From positions 1,462,910 through 1,526,909 of the forward strand of contig NZ_LN879457.1 of the NCBI RefSeq assembly GCF_001403615.1: a stretch of DNA of 64,000 bases, written 5' to 3'. Both the position numbers and the translations under genes were made by a program. Below are positions 34,261-42,540 of this stretch, one piece after another; position 1 is the first letter of the stretch; every line of letters starts with the position of its first letter. The notes under the pieces were generated by a model. The model did no database searches and had not been told where the DNA came from. It worked only from the letters and a program-made list of their open reading frames with translations. Source of the DNA: Desnuesiella massiliensis (GTDB lineage Bacteria > Bacillota > Clostridia > Clostridiales > Clostridiaceae).

Positions 34261-35946
34261 TCATTTTAAATATTCATTAGCTAGCATTAAAAATACACTA
34301 GAAGTCCAAGTAAATGCTGGATCTACCAAGCCTCTTCCTGTTAGAGGATCAAAGTTTTCCGCCATGCCTCCCATTAAAGTAGCATTACAGAAACGTTTTG
34401 CTAGCTCTTTTGCAAACTCTTCTTCTCCGCAATTCTTTAAGGAATCTACTACCAGCATCATCACAGGTGCCCATATAGGTCCAAGCCAATAGCCATTTTC
34501 TTTATAATACTTACTATCCATGGCTTCTGTAGCAAGGCCATAGGGACTTAGGTATTGTCCCTCTTTCTTAAGTTCTTCTAAAAGCTTACTCTTAATATGT
34601 TCTGGAAGTCTGTTTCCCAAAACTATAGGCATCATGAGAATTAAGCTTTTTCCATCCTCTATATACTCTTTACTGTCCACTTTTATAGCTGTAAATTTCT
34701 CCTTCTTCCAAAGTTCTTTAATAAACCTTTCTTTAAGCTCTTCTGCCTCTTCCTCCCATAGCCTAGCTTCTGCATCCTTCCCTAGATTATCCGCTAGTTC
34801 AGATAAAATATACATTTGCTTGACCAAATGAGCACTTAAATCTGGTGCTGCTACAGGTATTCCTTTATGGAATACGGAGGCGTTATCCCAACCGGAGTCA
34901 TTGCCATGTTTATAGAAAGGTAGCTCTTCTTCATTGTATCTTCTATATTTTAACCAATATTCTGTATTTCGGCATAAAGATGAATAAACCTTCTCTACTA
35001 TTTCTTTTTTCTGAAAATATTCATTTTTACTTTGCATATACTTAAAGGCCCAACCATGGATAGGAGGTTTACAACAACTAAAGGATATGTATTTATCATT
35101 GATAAAATCTGCATAAACCCCGCTTTCATCTTGATGCTCTATAAAGATCATGAGTTGACTCAAGGCAAGCTCTGGATTATTCTCACTTAATGCCATAGCG
35201 TTAAAGCAATTATCCCAGCTCCAAATATTATACATCCAATTTTTAGACATATACATGGCTGGACTTGAAAGAATACCCTCTGCCTTAACCACGGAGGACC
35301 ATGTTATATAGGAAGCTAGGTCTCTACTTTTTTCATAGTCCTTTGGCACTTCTAAAACCTTGTTCTTCCAATGCTTATACTCATTTTCAACCTTATGATG
35401 TGACTCTTCAAAGCTCTTATATTCTTTAGCTTTCCAAACAGTTTTGTAGCTCTCTAAAGCAATATCTGTTTCCTCTCCACTAAAGTCCATTATTACATGA
35501 GTATTACCTATGACATCCCAAGGTGCGTCTAGAGACAGTTCTCCTTTAAGCTTTGTTAACATAAGCTTTATTTCCTTGAAATAGTTATGAAACTCTAATC
35601 TATTGTTCTCATAGGGCATTACATTATCATACTTCTTCTTTTTCATTGTAAGCCTCATGCCACAATGTTTTGTCCTTATTCTCATCACTTCATAATCCGG
35701 AAGGCATATCTCAATATACCTTTCTTTATCCTCAGCAGCATAAATGGTTAATTTTGTTTCATTTGCTTCTATGGAGAAGCTCTGAGGAGCTTCCCCCTCC
35801 ATGAGCTCTAATTTAAACAATTCACTTGGCGACTCATCTCCACCATGTACGTCTCTTATATAAATCTCTTTATCCGCATCATTACAAGAAACAGCAAAGT
35901 AGGATCCAAATCTGCTAAAAGGTATTTTACTAATATCAAAATTCAA
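34261..35946 (-). CDS. MGH1-like (GH63/GH37-type) glycoside hydrolase
   Basis: A 561-residue cytoplasmic enzyme. The N-terminal about 190 residues are beta-rich. The C-terminal part is an (alpha/alpha)6 barrel with NWMYNIWSWDNCFNAMALSE, HGNDSGWDNASVF, where the Asp is the likely catalytic acid, and GPIWAPVMMLV plus AENFDPLTGRGLVDPAFTWTSSVF at the base end. This matches the GH63-like/trehalase-like group (mannosylglycerate or glucosylglycerate hydrolases and alpha-glucosidases). The exact sugar is unknown. The start is TTG with GAGGAGGGAT upstream. It is first in an operon with EamA and LacI genes. Confidence 0.82.
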   Translation of the reverse strand: MNFDISKIPFSRFGSYFAVSCNDADKEIYIRDVHGGDESPSELFKLELMEGEAPQSFSIEANETKLTIYAAEDKERYIEICLPDYEVMRIRTKHCGMRLTMKKKKYDNVMPYENNRLEFHNYFKEIKLMLTKLKGELSLDAPWDVIGNTHVIMDFSGEETDIALESYKTVWKAKEYKSFEESHHKVENEYKHWKNKVLEVPKDYEKSRDLASYITWSSVVKAEGILSSPAMYMSKNWMYNIWSWDNCFNAMALSENNPELALSQLMIFIEHQDESGVYADFINDKYISFSCCKPPIHGWAFKYMQSKNEYFQKKEIVEKVYSSLCRNTEYWLKYRRYNEEELPFYKHGNDSGWDNASVFHKGIPVAAPDLSAHLVKQMYILSELADNLGKDAEARLWEEEAEELKERFIKELWKKEKFTAIKVDSKEYIEDGKSLILMMPIVLGNRLPEHIKSKLLEELKKEGQYLSPYGLATEAMDSKYYKENGYWLGPIWAPVMMLVVDSLKNCGEEEFAKELAKRFCNATLMGGMAENFDPLTGRGLVDPAFTWTSSVFLMLANEYLK

Positions 35947-36165
35947 ATCTATCCCTCCTCAAGAAAGTATATTTTAATAATGCCTTGCTTAGTTCAACTT
36001 CACCTATTTCTCCTCTTGCAAAAGCTGATAAGGTTAAATCGAAGCTAAAATTAGTTAACTGAAGCTTGTATGGTGGCAATTGTTCTTGTCCATAACTATT
36101 GCGTCCCAATTCATTTTCTTAAGGTTGTGATTATGGTTAAAACTTCTATATATAGAATATATAAC

Positions 36166-36231
36166 TTTTAGTAAAATGTCAACGTTTCTTTTGCGCATTT
36201 TTACTATATTTTACTTAGTATTTTAGTAAAA
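36166..36231 (-). promoter_or_regulatory. Candidate LacI-family operator region for the glycosidase operon
   Basis: The 11-base palindrome TTTTAGTAAAA occurs at 36166-36176 and again at 36221-36231. Between them TTTTTACTA (complement TAGTAAAAA) adds a further half site. The spacing (55 bases) would allow looping. It lies 220-285 bases before the glycosidase start. The rest of 35947-36380 shows no gene. Confidence 0.4.
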
Positions 36232-36380
36232 ACCACCTATTCCTTTTGCAAAATTTACTATTATCTATGAAAGGAAGTATAAATCAATGCTAAATTGTTC
36301 ATAACTAATAGTATTATTATAGATAAATAGTTTTTAATTACTTTTAAAGACTATGGTTCTAAATTATTAGGAGGTAAAAC

Positions 36381-36821
36381 ATGAAAAAGTTAATTTATCT
36401 TTTATTAACCTTATTACTACTAATGCCTTTAGGTGCCTGTACTCCAAAAACTACTCCAAAGGAAGATGTAAAAAAGGAAACGTCTGCTATAAAATATAAA
36501 GATGGAAGTTATACAGCTCAAGGAGATAAATGGCAAAATGGTCAGGAAGAAGCTGTAGTAGAAATAAAGGATAGCAAAATCACCTCAATCATTTTAAAAC
36601 GTCTTGATACCAGCGGAAAAGAAGTAGACTATGAAAAATGGCAAGGACAAAAAGATGAAAGTGGAAAGGTTTATCCTAACTTGAAGCAATATAGGATGGA
36701 TATGTCCAATAAAATGTTAGAAAAACAAAGCCCCGATGTAGATACAATAAGTGGAGCTACCACCAGCACAAAGAACTGGAAAATAGCTGTTCAAAGAGCT
36801 TTAGATAAAGCAAAAAAATAG
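36381..36821 (+). CDS. FMN-binding domain lipoprotein
   Basis: A 146-residue lipoprotein with signal peptide and lipobox LLMPLGAC, then an FMN_bind domain (about 40-145). DTISGATTSTKNW holds the S/T-GAT motif whose Thr receives FMN covalently from ApbE-type transferases. Such proteins carry electrons at the outer face of the membrane. No ApbE or partner oxidoreductase is adjacent. AGGAGG precedes the ATG. It is closed by a hairpin at 36853-36888. Confidence 0.88.
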   Translation: MKKLIYLLLTLLLLMPLGACTPKTTPKEDVKKETSAIKYKDGSYTAQGDKWQNGQEEAVVEIKDSKITSIILKRLDTSGKEVDYEKWQGQKDESGKVYPNLKQYRMDMSNKMLEKQSPDVDTISGATTSTKNWKIAVQRALDKAKK

Positions 36822-36852
36822 CATATAATTTTCATGCATAAATATGCATTTG

Positions 36853-36892
36853 AAAGATGCGACTTTATATTTTTAGGTCGTATCTTTTATTT
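36853..36892 (+). terminator. Terminator of the FMN-binding lipoprotein
   Basis: AAAGATGCGAC (36853-36863) pairs with GTCGTATCTTT (about 36878-36888) with one mismatch, then TATTTTATTT. Confidence 0.7.
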
Positions 36893-37018
36893 TATTTACT
36901 TAGTAAATACTTTATCTTACAAGCATTTATAAATTATATATATTTTTTGTAATCTATTATTGTACATTCTGCATGATTATGCAATAATAGATTTAAATTA
37001 TTGAAGGGGGTTTTTTAT

Positions 37019-38428
37019 ATGTCTGCCGATACTAAGAAAAAAAGTTTTACTGTTCCTCATACTTTTGTAATCATATTTAGTATTCTTATTATTGTTACTA
37101 TTGCTACTTGGCTTATTTCTGGTGGAGAATATCAAAGGGCTAAAAATGCTCAAGGTAGAACTATAGTTGTAGCTGATTCTTTTAACTATGTAGATAGCGC
37201 TCCAAGAAATGTAGGAGACATGCTGATGGCACCGCTTAAAGGTTTTGCTGCTAAAGCTGATGTCGCAGGCTTTATACTAATAGTAGGTGGAGCCTTTGCT
37301 ATAATTCAAAAAACTAACGCGATAAATTCTGGCATCATGCGAGTTGTTAAAGCTCTAAATGGTAGAGAGATCCTTTTAATTCCTATTGTTATATCTCTGT
37401 TCTCTTTAGGTGGAGCAGTAATAGGCATGGCTGAGGAAACAATACCCTTTGCAGCTATATTTGTACCCTTGGCTTTAGCCCTAGGCTATGATTCTATGAC
37501 TGGAATGGCAATGTCTTTCATGGGCGCAACCGTAGGTTTTTCTAGCGCTATGCTTAACCCTTTCACTGTAGGTATCGCCAAGGGAATAGCGGAAACTCCT
37601 ATCAAGGCTGGTATTACCTATAGAACTATAGTGTGGATAATCTTTACCATCGCTTCTATAGTATATCTTATGTACTATGCAAAAAAGGTAAAGAAGAACC
37701 CTAAAAGCAGCATTTTGTATGAACATGACTTAAAGAGAAAAGAAGAACTAAATTTAGATAAAAATATGGATTTAGATTTTACCTTCACCCATAAAATGAT
37801 TCTACTTGTTCTTTTAGCTGGTATGGCATTAATCATATATGGAGTTTTAAAGTATGAATGGTATATAGGTGAAATAGCCGCTGTTTTCCTAGCCATCGGA
37901 GTAGTTTCTGGTTTTGTAGGAAAATTGTCAGCTAACGATATTGCTGAGACCTTTATTACCGGAGCTAAAGACCTCATAGGTGCCGCTATGGTGGTAGGTT
38001 TAGCTAACGCTATAGTAATACTATGCAATGATGCTAAAATAATGGATACTATACTATATAGCTTAGCAAAAGTTATAGAGCCTCTTCCAAGGCTTCTTTC
38101 TGGCTATGCTATGCTTTTTGTTCAATCTATAATTAACTTCTTTGTAGGCTCTGGTACAGGTCAGGCAGCCCTAACTATTCCTATAATGTATCCTTTAGGA
38201 GAGCTAGTAGGTATAAATAGAGAAACTACCATTTTAATATACCAATTTGGTAATGGATTTACAGATTTAATTTTCCCAACCTCTGGAACTCTTATGGCAA
38301 CTTTAGGACTTGCTAAAATTCCATATGATAAATGGGCTAAATGGATATTAAGAGTATTAGTAGTATTGCTTATTCTTCAAATAATATTAATTACTCCTCC
38401 ATTATTATTCCCATCTCTACTTAACTAA
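37019..38428 (+). CDS. YfcC family (C4-dicarboxylate anaerobic carrier-like) permease
   Basis: A 469-residue protein with 11-13 membrane helices. FTVPHTFVIIFSILIIVTI, the SGGEYQR loop, GMAEETIPFAAIFVPLALALGYD and FVGSGTGQAALTIPIMYPLGEL are YfcC-family signatures. Many clostridial members are linked to uptake of peptides or amino acids and sit beside M20 peptidases, as here (M20 gene at 38645). I infer a role in import of an acylated amino acid or dipeptide. AAGGGGG precedes the ATG at 37019; an in-frame TTG at 37001 contains that site. Confidence 0.85.
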   Translation: MSADTKKKSFTVPHTFVIIFSILIIVTIATWLISGGEYQRAKNAQGRTIVVADSFNYVDSAPRNVGDMLMAPLKGFAAKADVAGFILIVGGAFAIIQKTNAINSGIMRVVKALNGREILLIPIVISLFSLGGAVIGMAEETIPFAAIFVPLALALGYDSMTGMAMSFMGATVGFSSAMLNPFTVGIAKGIAETPIKAGITYRTIVWIIFTIASIVYLMYYAKKVKKNPKSSILYEHDLKRKEELNLDKNMDLDFTFTHKMILLVLLAGMALIIYGVLKYEWYIGEIAAVFLAIGVVSGFVGKLSANDIAETFITGAKDLIGAAMVVGLANAIVILCNDAKIMDTILYSLAKVIEPLPRLLSGYAMLFVQSIINFFVGSGTGQAALTIPIMYPLGELVGINRETTILIYQFGNGFTDLIFPTSGTLMATLGLAKIPYDKWAKWILRVLVVLLILQIILITPPLLFPSLLN

Positions 38429-38502
38429 AAAGTTAAGCATAGGGTTTCAACTTCTATTGTCTGCAGTGCTCATATACTTACAGATAATAGGACTTAGAAC
38501 CC

Positions 38503-38610
38503 TATAGGAGGATGTGAAAACCATAGGTGTTCTTTTCACAGGCCGCTGGTGGGGCTCCACGCGCGGTATAGGGAAACCTTATAGAACACCTTTTTTCACA
38601 TCCTCCTATA
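38503..38610. repeat. 108-bp palindromic element, copy 2
   Basis: TATAGGAGGATGTGAAAA at the left is the exact reverse complement of TTTTCACATCCTCCTATA at the right (18 bp perfect). Inside, AGGTGTTCT pairs with AGAACACCT. The loop holds GGCCGCTGGTGGGGCTCC and ACGCGCGG. It lies between the YfcC and M20 genes. Confidence 0.93.
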
Positions 38611-38644
38611 TATTAATGATACAGAAAGGATGCGATGACAAAGA

Positions 38645-39754
38645 ATGGATTTAAAACAATTAATAAATTCAAAAATAGATGAGATAAAAGAAATTAGAAA
38701 ATTATTAAACGAAAATGCGGAACTATCTTATCAGGAGTTTAAAACTCAAGGTATAGTAATGGATATACTAAATAGAGCTTCAATTTATAATTTTAAATGC
38801 GCCAATACTGGAGTAGTAGGAGTTCTAAATGAAGGAGAAGAATGCATTGCAATAAGGGCGGATATGGATGCATTGCCTGTAAATGGAGTATTCCATGCTT
38901 GCGGTCATGATTATCATATGGCAGTAGCCTTAGGCTGCGCCTTAGTATTGAAGGAAATTGGCTATGACAAGTGCGTAAAATTTATATTCCAGCCTGCTGA
39001 AGAAGCAGAGGGTGGCGCAATACCTATGATTAAAGAGGGCGTACTTGAAACTCCTAAGGTTAAAAACATGATAGGTTTTCATGTTTGGCCTGATGTACCT
39101 GTAGGCTCTATAGCAATTACAGATGGTGCTTCCATGGCTTCTATAGATGACTTTTATATAACAATAAAAGGCAAAGGCGGTCATGCCGCTATGCCTCATC
39201 TATGCAAAAACCCTATATTCCCTGCCATTGAGATAATAGATTCTGTTACAAAAATATGTAAAGCAGAAATAGACCCATTAAATTCTCATGTAGTTACTTT
39301 TTCTACTATAAATGGCGGAAAGGCATCCAATGTAATACCTGATGAAGTTATCATGTCTGGCACTGTAAGAACCTTTGACAATGAGCTTAGAAATACTATA
39401 TGTAAGATCATAAAGGAAACCTCCAATCTAACTGCTGAGAAGTATGGCTGTAGTGCCGAGATAAAATACAACTTTGAATATGAACCTTTAATCAGCGACA
39501 AAAATTTTACCGCTAAATTCATAGAATGCACAAAAGAGATTTTGGGTGAAGAAGCTATTCTACCCCTTGTGAAGACCTTTGGTGGGGAAGACTTTGCTTT
39601 CTTTGCTAAAGAGGTACCTTCCGTGCATTTTAGATTAGGTATAAGCAATGGAAAAGAAGGTATATATAATCTTCATTCTCCTAATTTCTGTGCTGATGAT
39701 AATGCTTTATTCTATGGAATATATGCTATAACTAATTTTATACTTAAATTATAA
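38645..39754 (+). CDS. M20 family metallopeptidase / amidohydrolase
   Basis: A 369-residue M20D enzyme. IRADMDALPVNG gives the bridging Asp, HACGHDYHMA the metal His pair, FIFQPAEEAEGGA the catalytic Glu residues, and GFHVWPDVPVG and GKGGHAAMPHLCKNP the dimerisation-domain His region. Related enzymes cleave N-acetyl, indole-acetyl or hippuryl amino acids. The context, after a YfcC carrier, supports use of an imported N-acyl amino acid. The ribosome site (GAAAGGA) is rather far from this ATG and closer in-frame starts are closed by a stop, so translation may be weak. Confidence 0.87.
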   Translation: MDLKQLINSKIDEIKEIRKLLNENAELSYQEFKTQGIVMDILNRASIYNFKCANTGVVGVLNEGEECIAIRADMDALPVNGVFHACGHDYHMAVALGCALVLKEIGYDKCVKFIFQPAEEAEGGAIPMIKEGVLETPKVKNMIGFHVWPDVPVGSIAITDGASMASIDDFYITIKGKGGHAAMPHLCKNPIFPAIEIIDSVTKICKAEIDPLNSHVVTFSTINGGKASNVIPDEVIMSGTVRTFDNELRNTICKIIKETSNLTAEKYGCSAEIKYNFEYEPLISDKNFTAKFIECTKEILGEEAILPLVKTFGGEDFAFFAKEVPSVHFRLGISNGKEGIYNLHSPNFCADDNALFYGIYAITNFILKL

Positions 39755-39755
39755 G

Positions 39756-39793
39756 ATAAGCGTACTGCTAAAGTTAGCAGTACGCTTATTTTG
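39756..39793. terminator. Bidirectional terminator
   Basis: ATAAGCGTACTGCTA (39756-39770) pairs with TAGCAGTACGCTTAT (39775-39789), A/T-rich at both ends; serves the M20 gene and the convergent ArsC-like gene. Confidence 0.85.
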
Positions 39794-39795
39794 AT

Positions 39796-40152
39796 CTATT
39801 TTAGTTTTTCTTCCCACTGTTCTTCCTTAAAGCCCACTAAAATCTCATTATCTTTTACTAGTATAGGTCTTTTTACCAGCATGCCATCAGAAGCTAGCAG
39901 CTCTAGTAATTCTTCTTCAGATGAGATCTTCACCTTATCCTTTAGATTCATCTCCTTATAAAGCCTGCCGCTGGTATTAAAAAACTTTGCTATAGGCAAG
40001 CCACTGCTTTCTATCCAGTGTTGAAGCTCTTCCTTATTAGGCTTTTGCTCTACTATAGGCCTATCAATGAAGTTGATATTATTGTTCTCTAGCCACTTTT
40101 TAGCTTTTCTACAAGTACCGCATTTTGAATAATTTATAAATTGAATCTCCAT
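39796..40152 (-). CDS. ArsC/Spx family thioredoxin-fold protein
   Basis: A 118-residue protein with KCGTCRKAKKWLE (CxxC) at the N-terminus and LVKRPILV plus VGFKEEQWEE at the C-terminus, as in YusI/YffB-type ArsC-like proteins. The group also includes Spx/MgsR regulators of RNA polymerase, which need other residues, so I favour a thiol reductase-like role. GAGGTGA precedes the ATG. It lies 15 bases downstream of the SDR gene on the same strand and may share its transcript. Confidence 0.85.
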   Translation of the reverse strand: MEIQFINYSKCGTCRKAKKWLENNNINFIDRPIVEQKPNKEELQHWIESSGLPIAKFFNTSGRLYKEMNLKDKVKISSEEELLELLASDGMLVKRPILVKDNEILVGFKEEQWEEKLK

Positions 40153-40167
40153 TTTGTCACCTCATAT

Positions 40168-40827
40168 TTAACTTTCAATAATAATCTCTTCTCTTCCATC
40201 ATCATATTCTTTAATGACTTTAGCTATATCATAAGGACTCTTTAACCTGCTTTTATCCTTCACATGGCTTGAGGTGTCCCAAAAAGGTGTATTCATACCT
40301 CCCATATATACTCCTGTAACTTTAAATTCCTTGCCCTGAGACTCCTTTTGAAGTGCCTCCGTAAAGCCTCTTACCGCAAATTTGCTAGCACAATACACCG
40401 TTTCATTGACCTTTCCCCTTAAACCTGCTGTAGAAATAATATTTAAAATTCTCTCTTTAACAAAGGGCAAAAGCATCTGAGTAATATAAATTGTACCTTT
40501 TACATTAATATCTATCGCCTTATCTATATCAGTCTTACTTAATTCACCAAGGGCTCCAAAGCATCCTACGCCTGCATTATTTATTAAGTAATCAATACTT
40601 CCATAATCTTTTTTAATCTCATCTTTTAGTTTTAATACCTCGTCATAATTACTTATATCGCAAGAAATAGCCTTAGCTTCAATTCCCATGGAATTTAATT
40701 CTTTTGCAGCCTTTAAAAGCTCCTCTTTTCTTCGTCCCACCAGGATTATCATGCCTTCTTTGCCATAAAGCTTTGCTAGCTCAAAGCCTAATCCTGTAGC
40801 AGCACCTGTTATTATATATTTTTTCAA
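40168..40827 (-). CDS. SDR family oxidoreductase
   Basis: A 219-residue short-chain dehydrogenase. TGAATGLGFELAKLYGKEG is the nucleotide-binding motif, NNAGVG the second signature, and VYCASKFAVRGF the catalytic Tyr-x-x-x-Lys. The short C-terminus lacks an extended substrate lid. The substrate is unknown. The start is TTG, supported by AAGGGGTGA 7 bases before it and by the KKYIITG beginning. It is followed closely by the ArsC-like gene. Confidence 0.87.
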   Translation of the reverse strand: MKKYIITGAATGLGFELAKLYGKEGMIILVGRRKEELLKAAKELNSMGIEAKAISCDISNYDEVLKLKDEIKKDYGSIDYLINNAGVGCFGALGELSKTDIDKAIDINVKGTIYITQMLLPFVKERILNIISTAGLRGKVNETVYCASKFAVRGFTEALQKESQGKEFKVTGVYMGGMNTPFWDTSSHVKDKSRLKSPYDIAKVIKEYDDGREEIIIES

Positions 40828-40895
40828 GGAATCACCCCTTACTTTTAGTATTTACTATATATTTAATACTAAAAAATAATAATTATCAAGCTATT

Positions 40896-42185
40896 TTATA
40901 TTTCATAATCCTTAGTTTCCTTTTCAAGCCTTCTTACTCTTGGGTTTGAATAAGCTATGATGGTAGCTGTTATTATAATTAATCCTGTAAAAGAGAGTAA
41001 AAATCCCATACCCGCTCCAGGTTGGACTCCAAACATAGGCTCTAATACCTTCCACCAGCCTTTTCCTACATTAGGTTCGAGAATCTTATCTACTATAGGA
41101 CCTGTAATAAAAAAAGATACTGGGGTTGCTACGAAGGAAAGCTGAGACATCAACGCAAATACCCTCCCTTGCATGTAGGGTGGAATCTTCACCTGCACTA
41201 TAGACGTTATTAAAGCTCCAGTAATAGGCAAAGGCATCATTAATATAAACAGTGCTATAAACAATAACACCTTTGCTCTAGTTATACCAAAAATTATTAG
41301 GAATCCTCCAGTTATCAGCATACCTATCATTATAGTATGAATTCTAGTCTTAGTGCCTCCCCAAAGAGATAATAGCAGTGCTCCTGAAAAAGCACCAATA
41401 CTCATTACACTCATAAGCATAGAAGTAAATAAATCTTCATTAAACAATCTAGTGGAATAAGCTATAACAAGGTCCAGAGGGCCATTTAAAAGAAAATTAA
41501 TAAAGCTGTAATATAATATTAGACTCATTAATCCCTTTTGATTTACTAAATACTTTAATCCAATCTTAAACTCTTCCAAGAAACCTTCCTGTTTACCTTC
41601 TTCCTGCTCTTCCTTTGCCGGATCAGGAATACTAATCTTAAATAATACTGCTACAGAAATTAAAAAAGTCATCATATCAATTACGATTATCCCCACTAAA
41701 CCAACTAAGGGATATAAAAAACCTGTAAAAGCCGGCGCCATAATGCCTGCTAAGGGGAATATCATCTGTTTTACTCCATTTATCTTCTCTCTATATTCTT
41801 TAGGTGTAAGCATAGTGGTCGCTGCATCCGCTGCTGGACCTTGAAACATAGAGAAAAAGCCTTGCATAAAAACCACAAAATATAAAATGCTAATCCTGAA
41901 TCCGCCTAAAGCCAGCGTAATCAAAAGAATCAAGCTGCCTAGAAATTGTCCAAAATCTCCAAGGATCATAGCCTTTTTTCTGCTCCATCGATCCACAAAA
42001 ATACCTGCTATACCTCCAAAAAGCATCATGGGTATTTCATTAAAGAAAGGTACTAATAGTAAATAAGTGGTATTCCCGGTATTTTTAAATATCCAAAGAG
42101 CTAACGCCATAGAAGTCATTCTGCTCCCTATTAAAGATAATCCTTGAGTAATTATAAGCATCCACAAAGTATATATTTTTTTCAT
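40896..42185 (-). CDS. MFS transporter, multidrug/macrolide efflux-like
   Basis: A 429-residue protein with about 12 membrane helices. WMLIITQGLSLIGSRMTSMALALWIF at the start and VDRWSRKKAMILGDF (the motif-A loop) place it near the MefA/MdtG-like permeases. VKIPPYMQGRVFALMSQLS is also typical. Drug export is inferred from family and from the leader: a terminator hairpin lies just before the ribosome site (42206-42240), so expression is likely conditional. GGAGGAG supports ATG at 42185. An in-frame ATG at 42233 is inside the hairpin and is rejected. Confidence 0.83.
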   Translation of the reverse strand: MKKIYTLWMLIITQGLSLIGSRMTSMALALWIFKNTGNTTYLLLVPFFNEIPMMLFGGIAGIFVDRWSRKKAMILGDFGQFLGSLILLITLALGGFRISILYFVVFMQGFFSMFQGPAADAATTMLTPKEYREKINGVKQMIFPLAGIMAPAFTGFLYPLVGLVGIIVIDMMTFLISVAVLFKISIPDPAKEEQEEGKQEGFLEEFKIGLKYLVNQKGLMSLILYYSFINFLLNGPLDLVIAYSTRLFNEDLFTSMLMSVMSIGAFSGALLLSLWGGTKTRIHTIMIGMLITGGFLIIFGITRAKVLLFIALFILMMPLPITGALITSIVQVKIPPYMQGRVFALMSQLSFVATPVSFFITGPIVDKILEPNVGKGWWKVLEPMFGVQPGAGMGFLLSFTGLIIITATIIAYSNPRVRRLEKETKDYEI

Positions 42186-42205
42186 AAAATCTCCTCCAAA
42201 TAAAT

Positions 42206-42270
42206 AAAAAGCTATTAGTGAAAAATAATCCACTAATAGCCCTAGCTTTTGCTAATCTATTAATACACAT
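42206..42270 (-). promoter_or_regulatory. Attenuator-like leader of the MFS gene
   Basis: On the minus strand GCTATTAGTG (complement of 42231-42240) pairs with CACTAATAGC (complement of 42211-42220), followed by TTTTTATTTATTT and then GGAGGAG. An upstream ATTAATAG (complement of 42257-42264) can pair with the first arm, CTATTAGT, over 8 bp with one G-U, and would break the terminator. A possible leader ORF starts ATGTGTATTAATAG at 42270 but has no stop before the hairpin and no clear ribosome site. Confidence 0.6.
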
Positions 42271-42361
42271 ATATTACAACAAAGTTCTTGTATTATTCTA
42301 ATCAAATTTAATTGAACCTTTGTAACATATATAGAATTATATATCATCCCTATCCTAACTA

Positions 42362-42420
42362 GTAAAATTTCAATTATTGTATCACAAATAAACCTTTATT
42401 AAAGTCAATTGAAATTTTAC
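42362..42420 (-). promoter_or_regulatory. Promoter of the MFS gene inside a perfect inverted repeat
   Basis: GTAAAATTTCAATT (42362-42375) and AATTGAAATTTTAC (42407-42420) are perfect 14-base inverted repeats 31 bases apart. Between them, on the minus strand, is TGATACAAT, an extended -10. TTGACT lies upstream but with a long spacer of 21. The arrangement suggests an operator on both sides of the promoter. The rest of the gap to 42540 shows no gene. Confidence 0.45.
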
Positions 42421-42540
42421 AAATATGCAGTTAACATACTTAGTTAAGATTAGTGATGAGGATGCTTATCATTACTTCTGATTCTCCTTTATAGCCTTTT
42501 CTATTATTATATTATAATAAGTTGTTTTCGGCAAAGAATT

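Noticed and set aside
42085..42270. 61-codon open frame overlapping the start of the MFS gene
   Set aside because: No ribosome site, runs through the terminator stem and mostly lies in another frame of the MFS gene. Only its beginning is kept as a possible leader segment.
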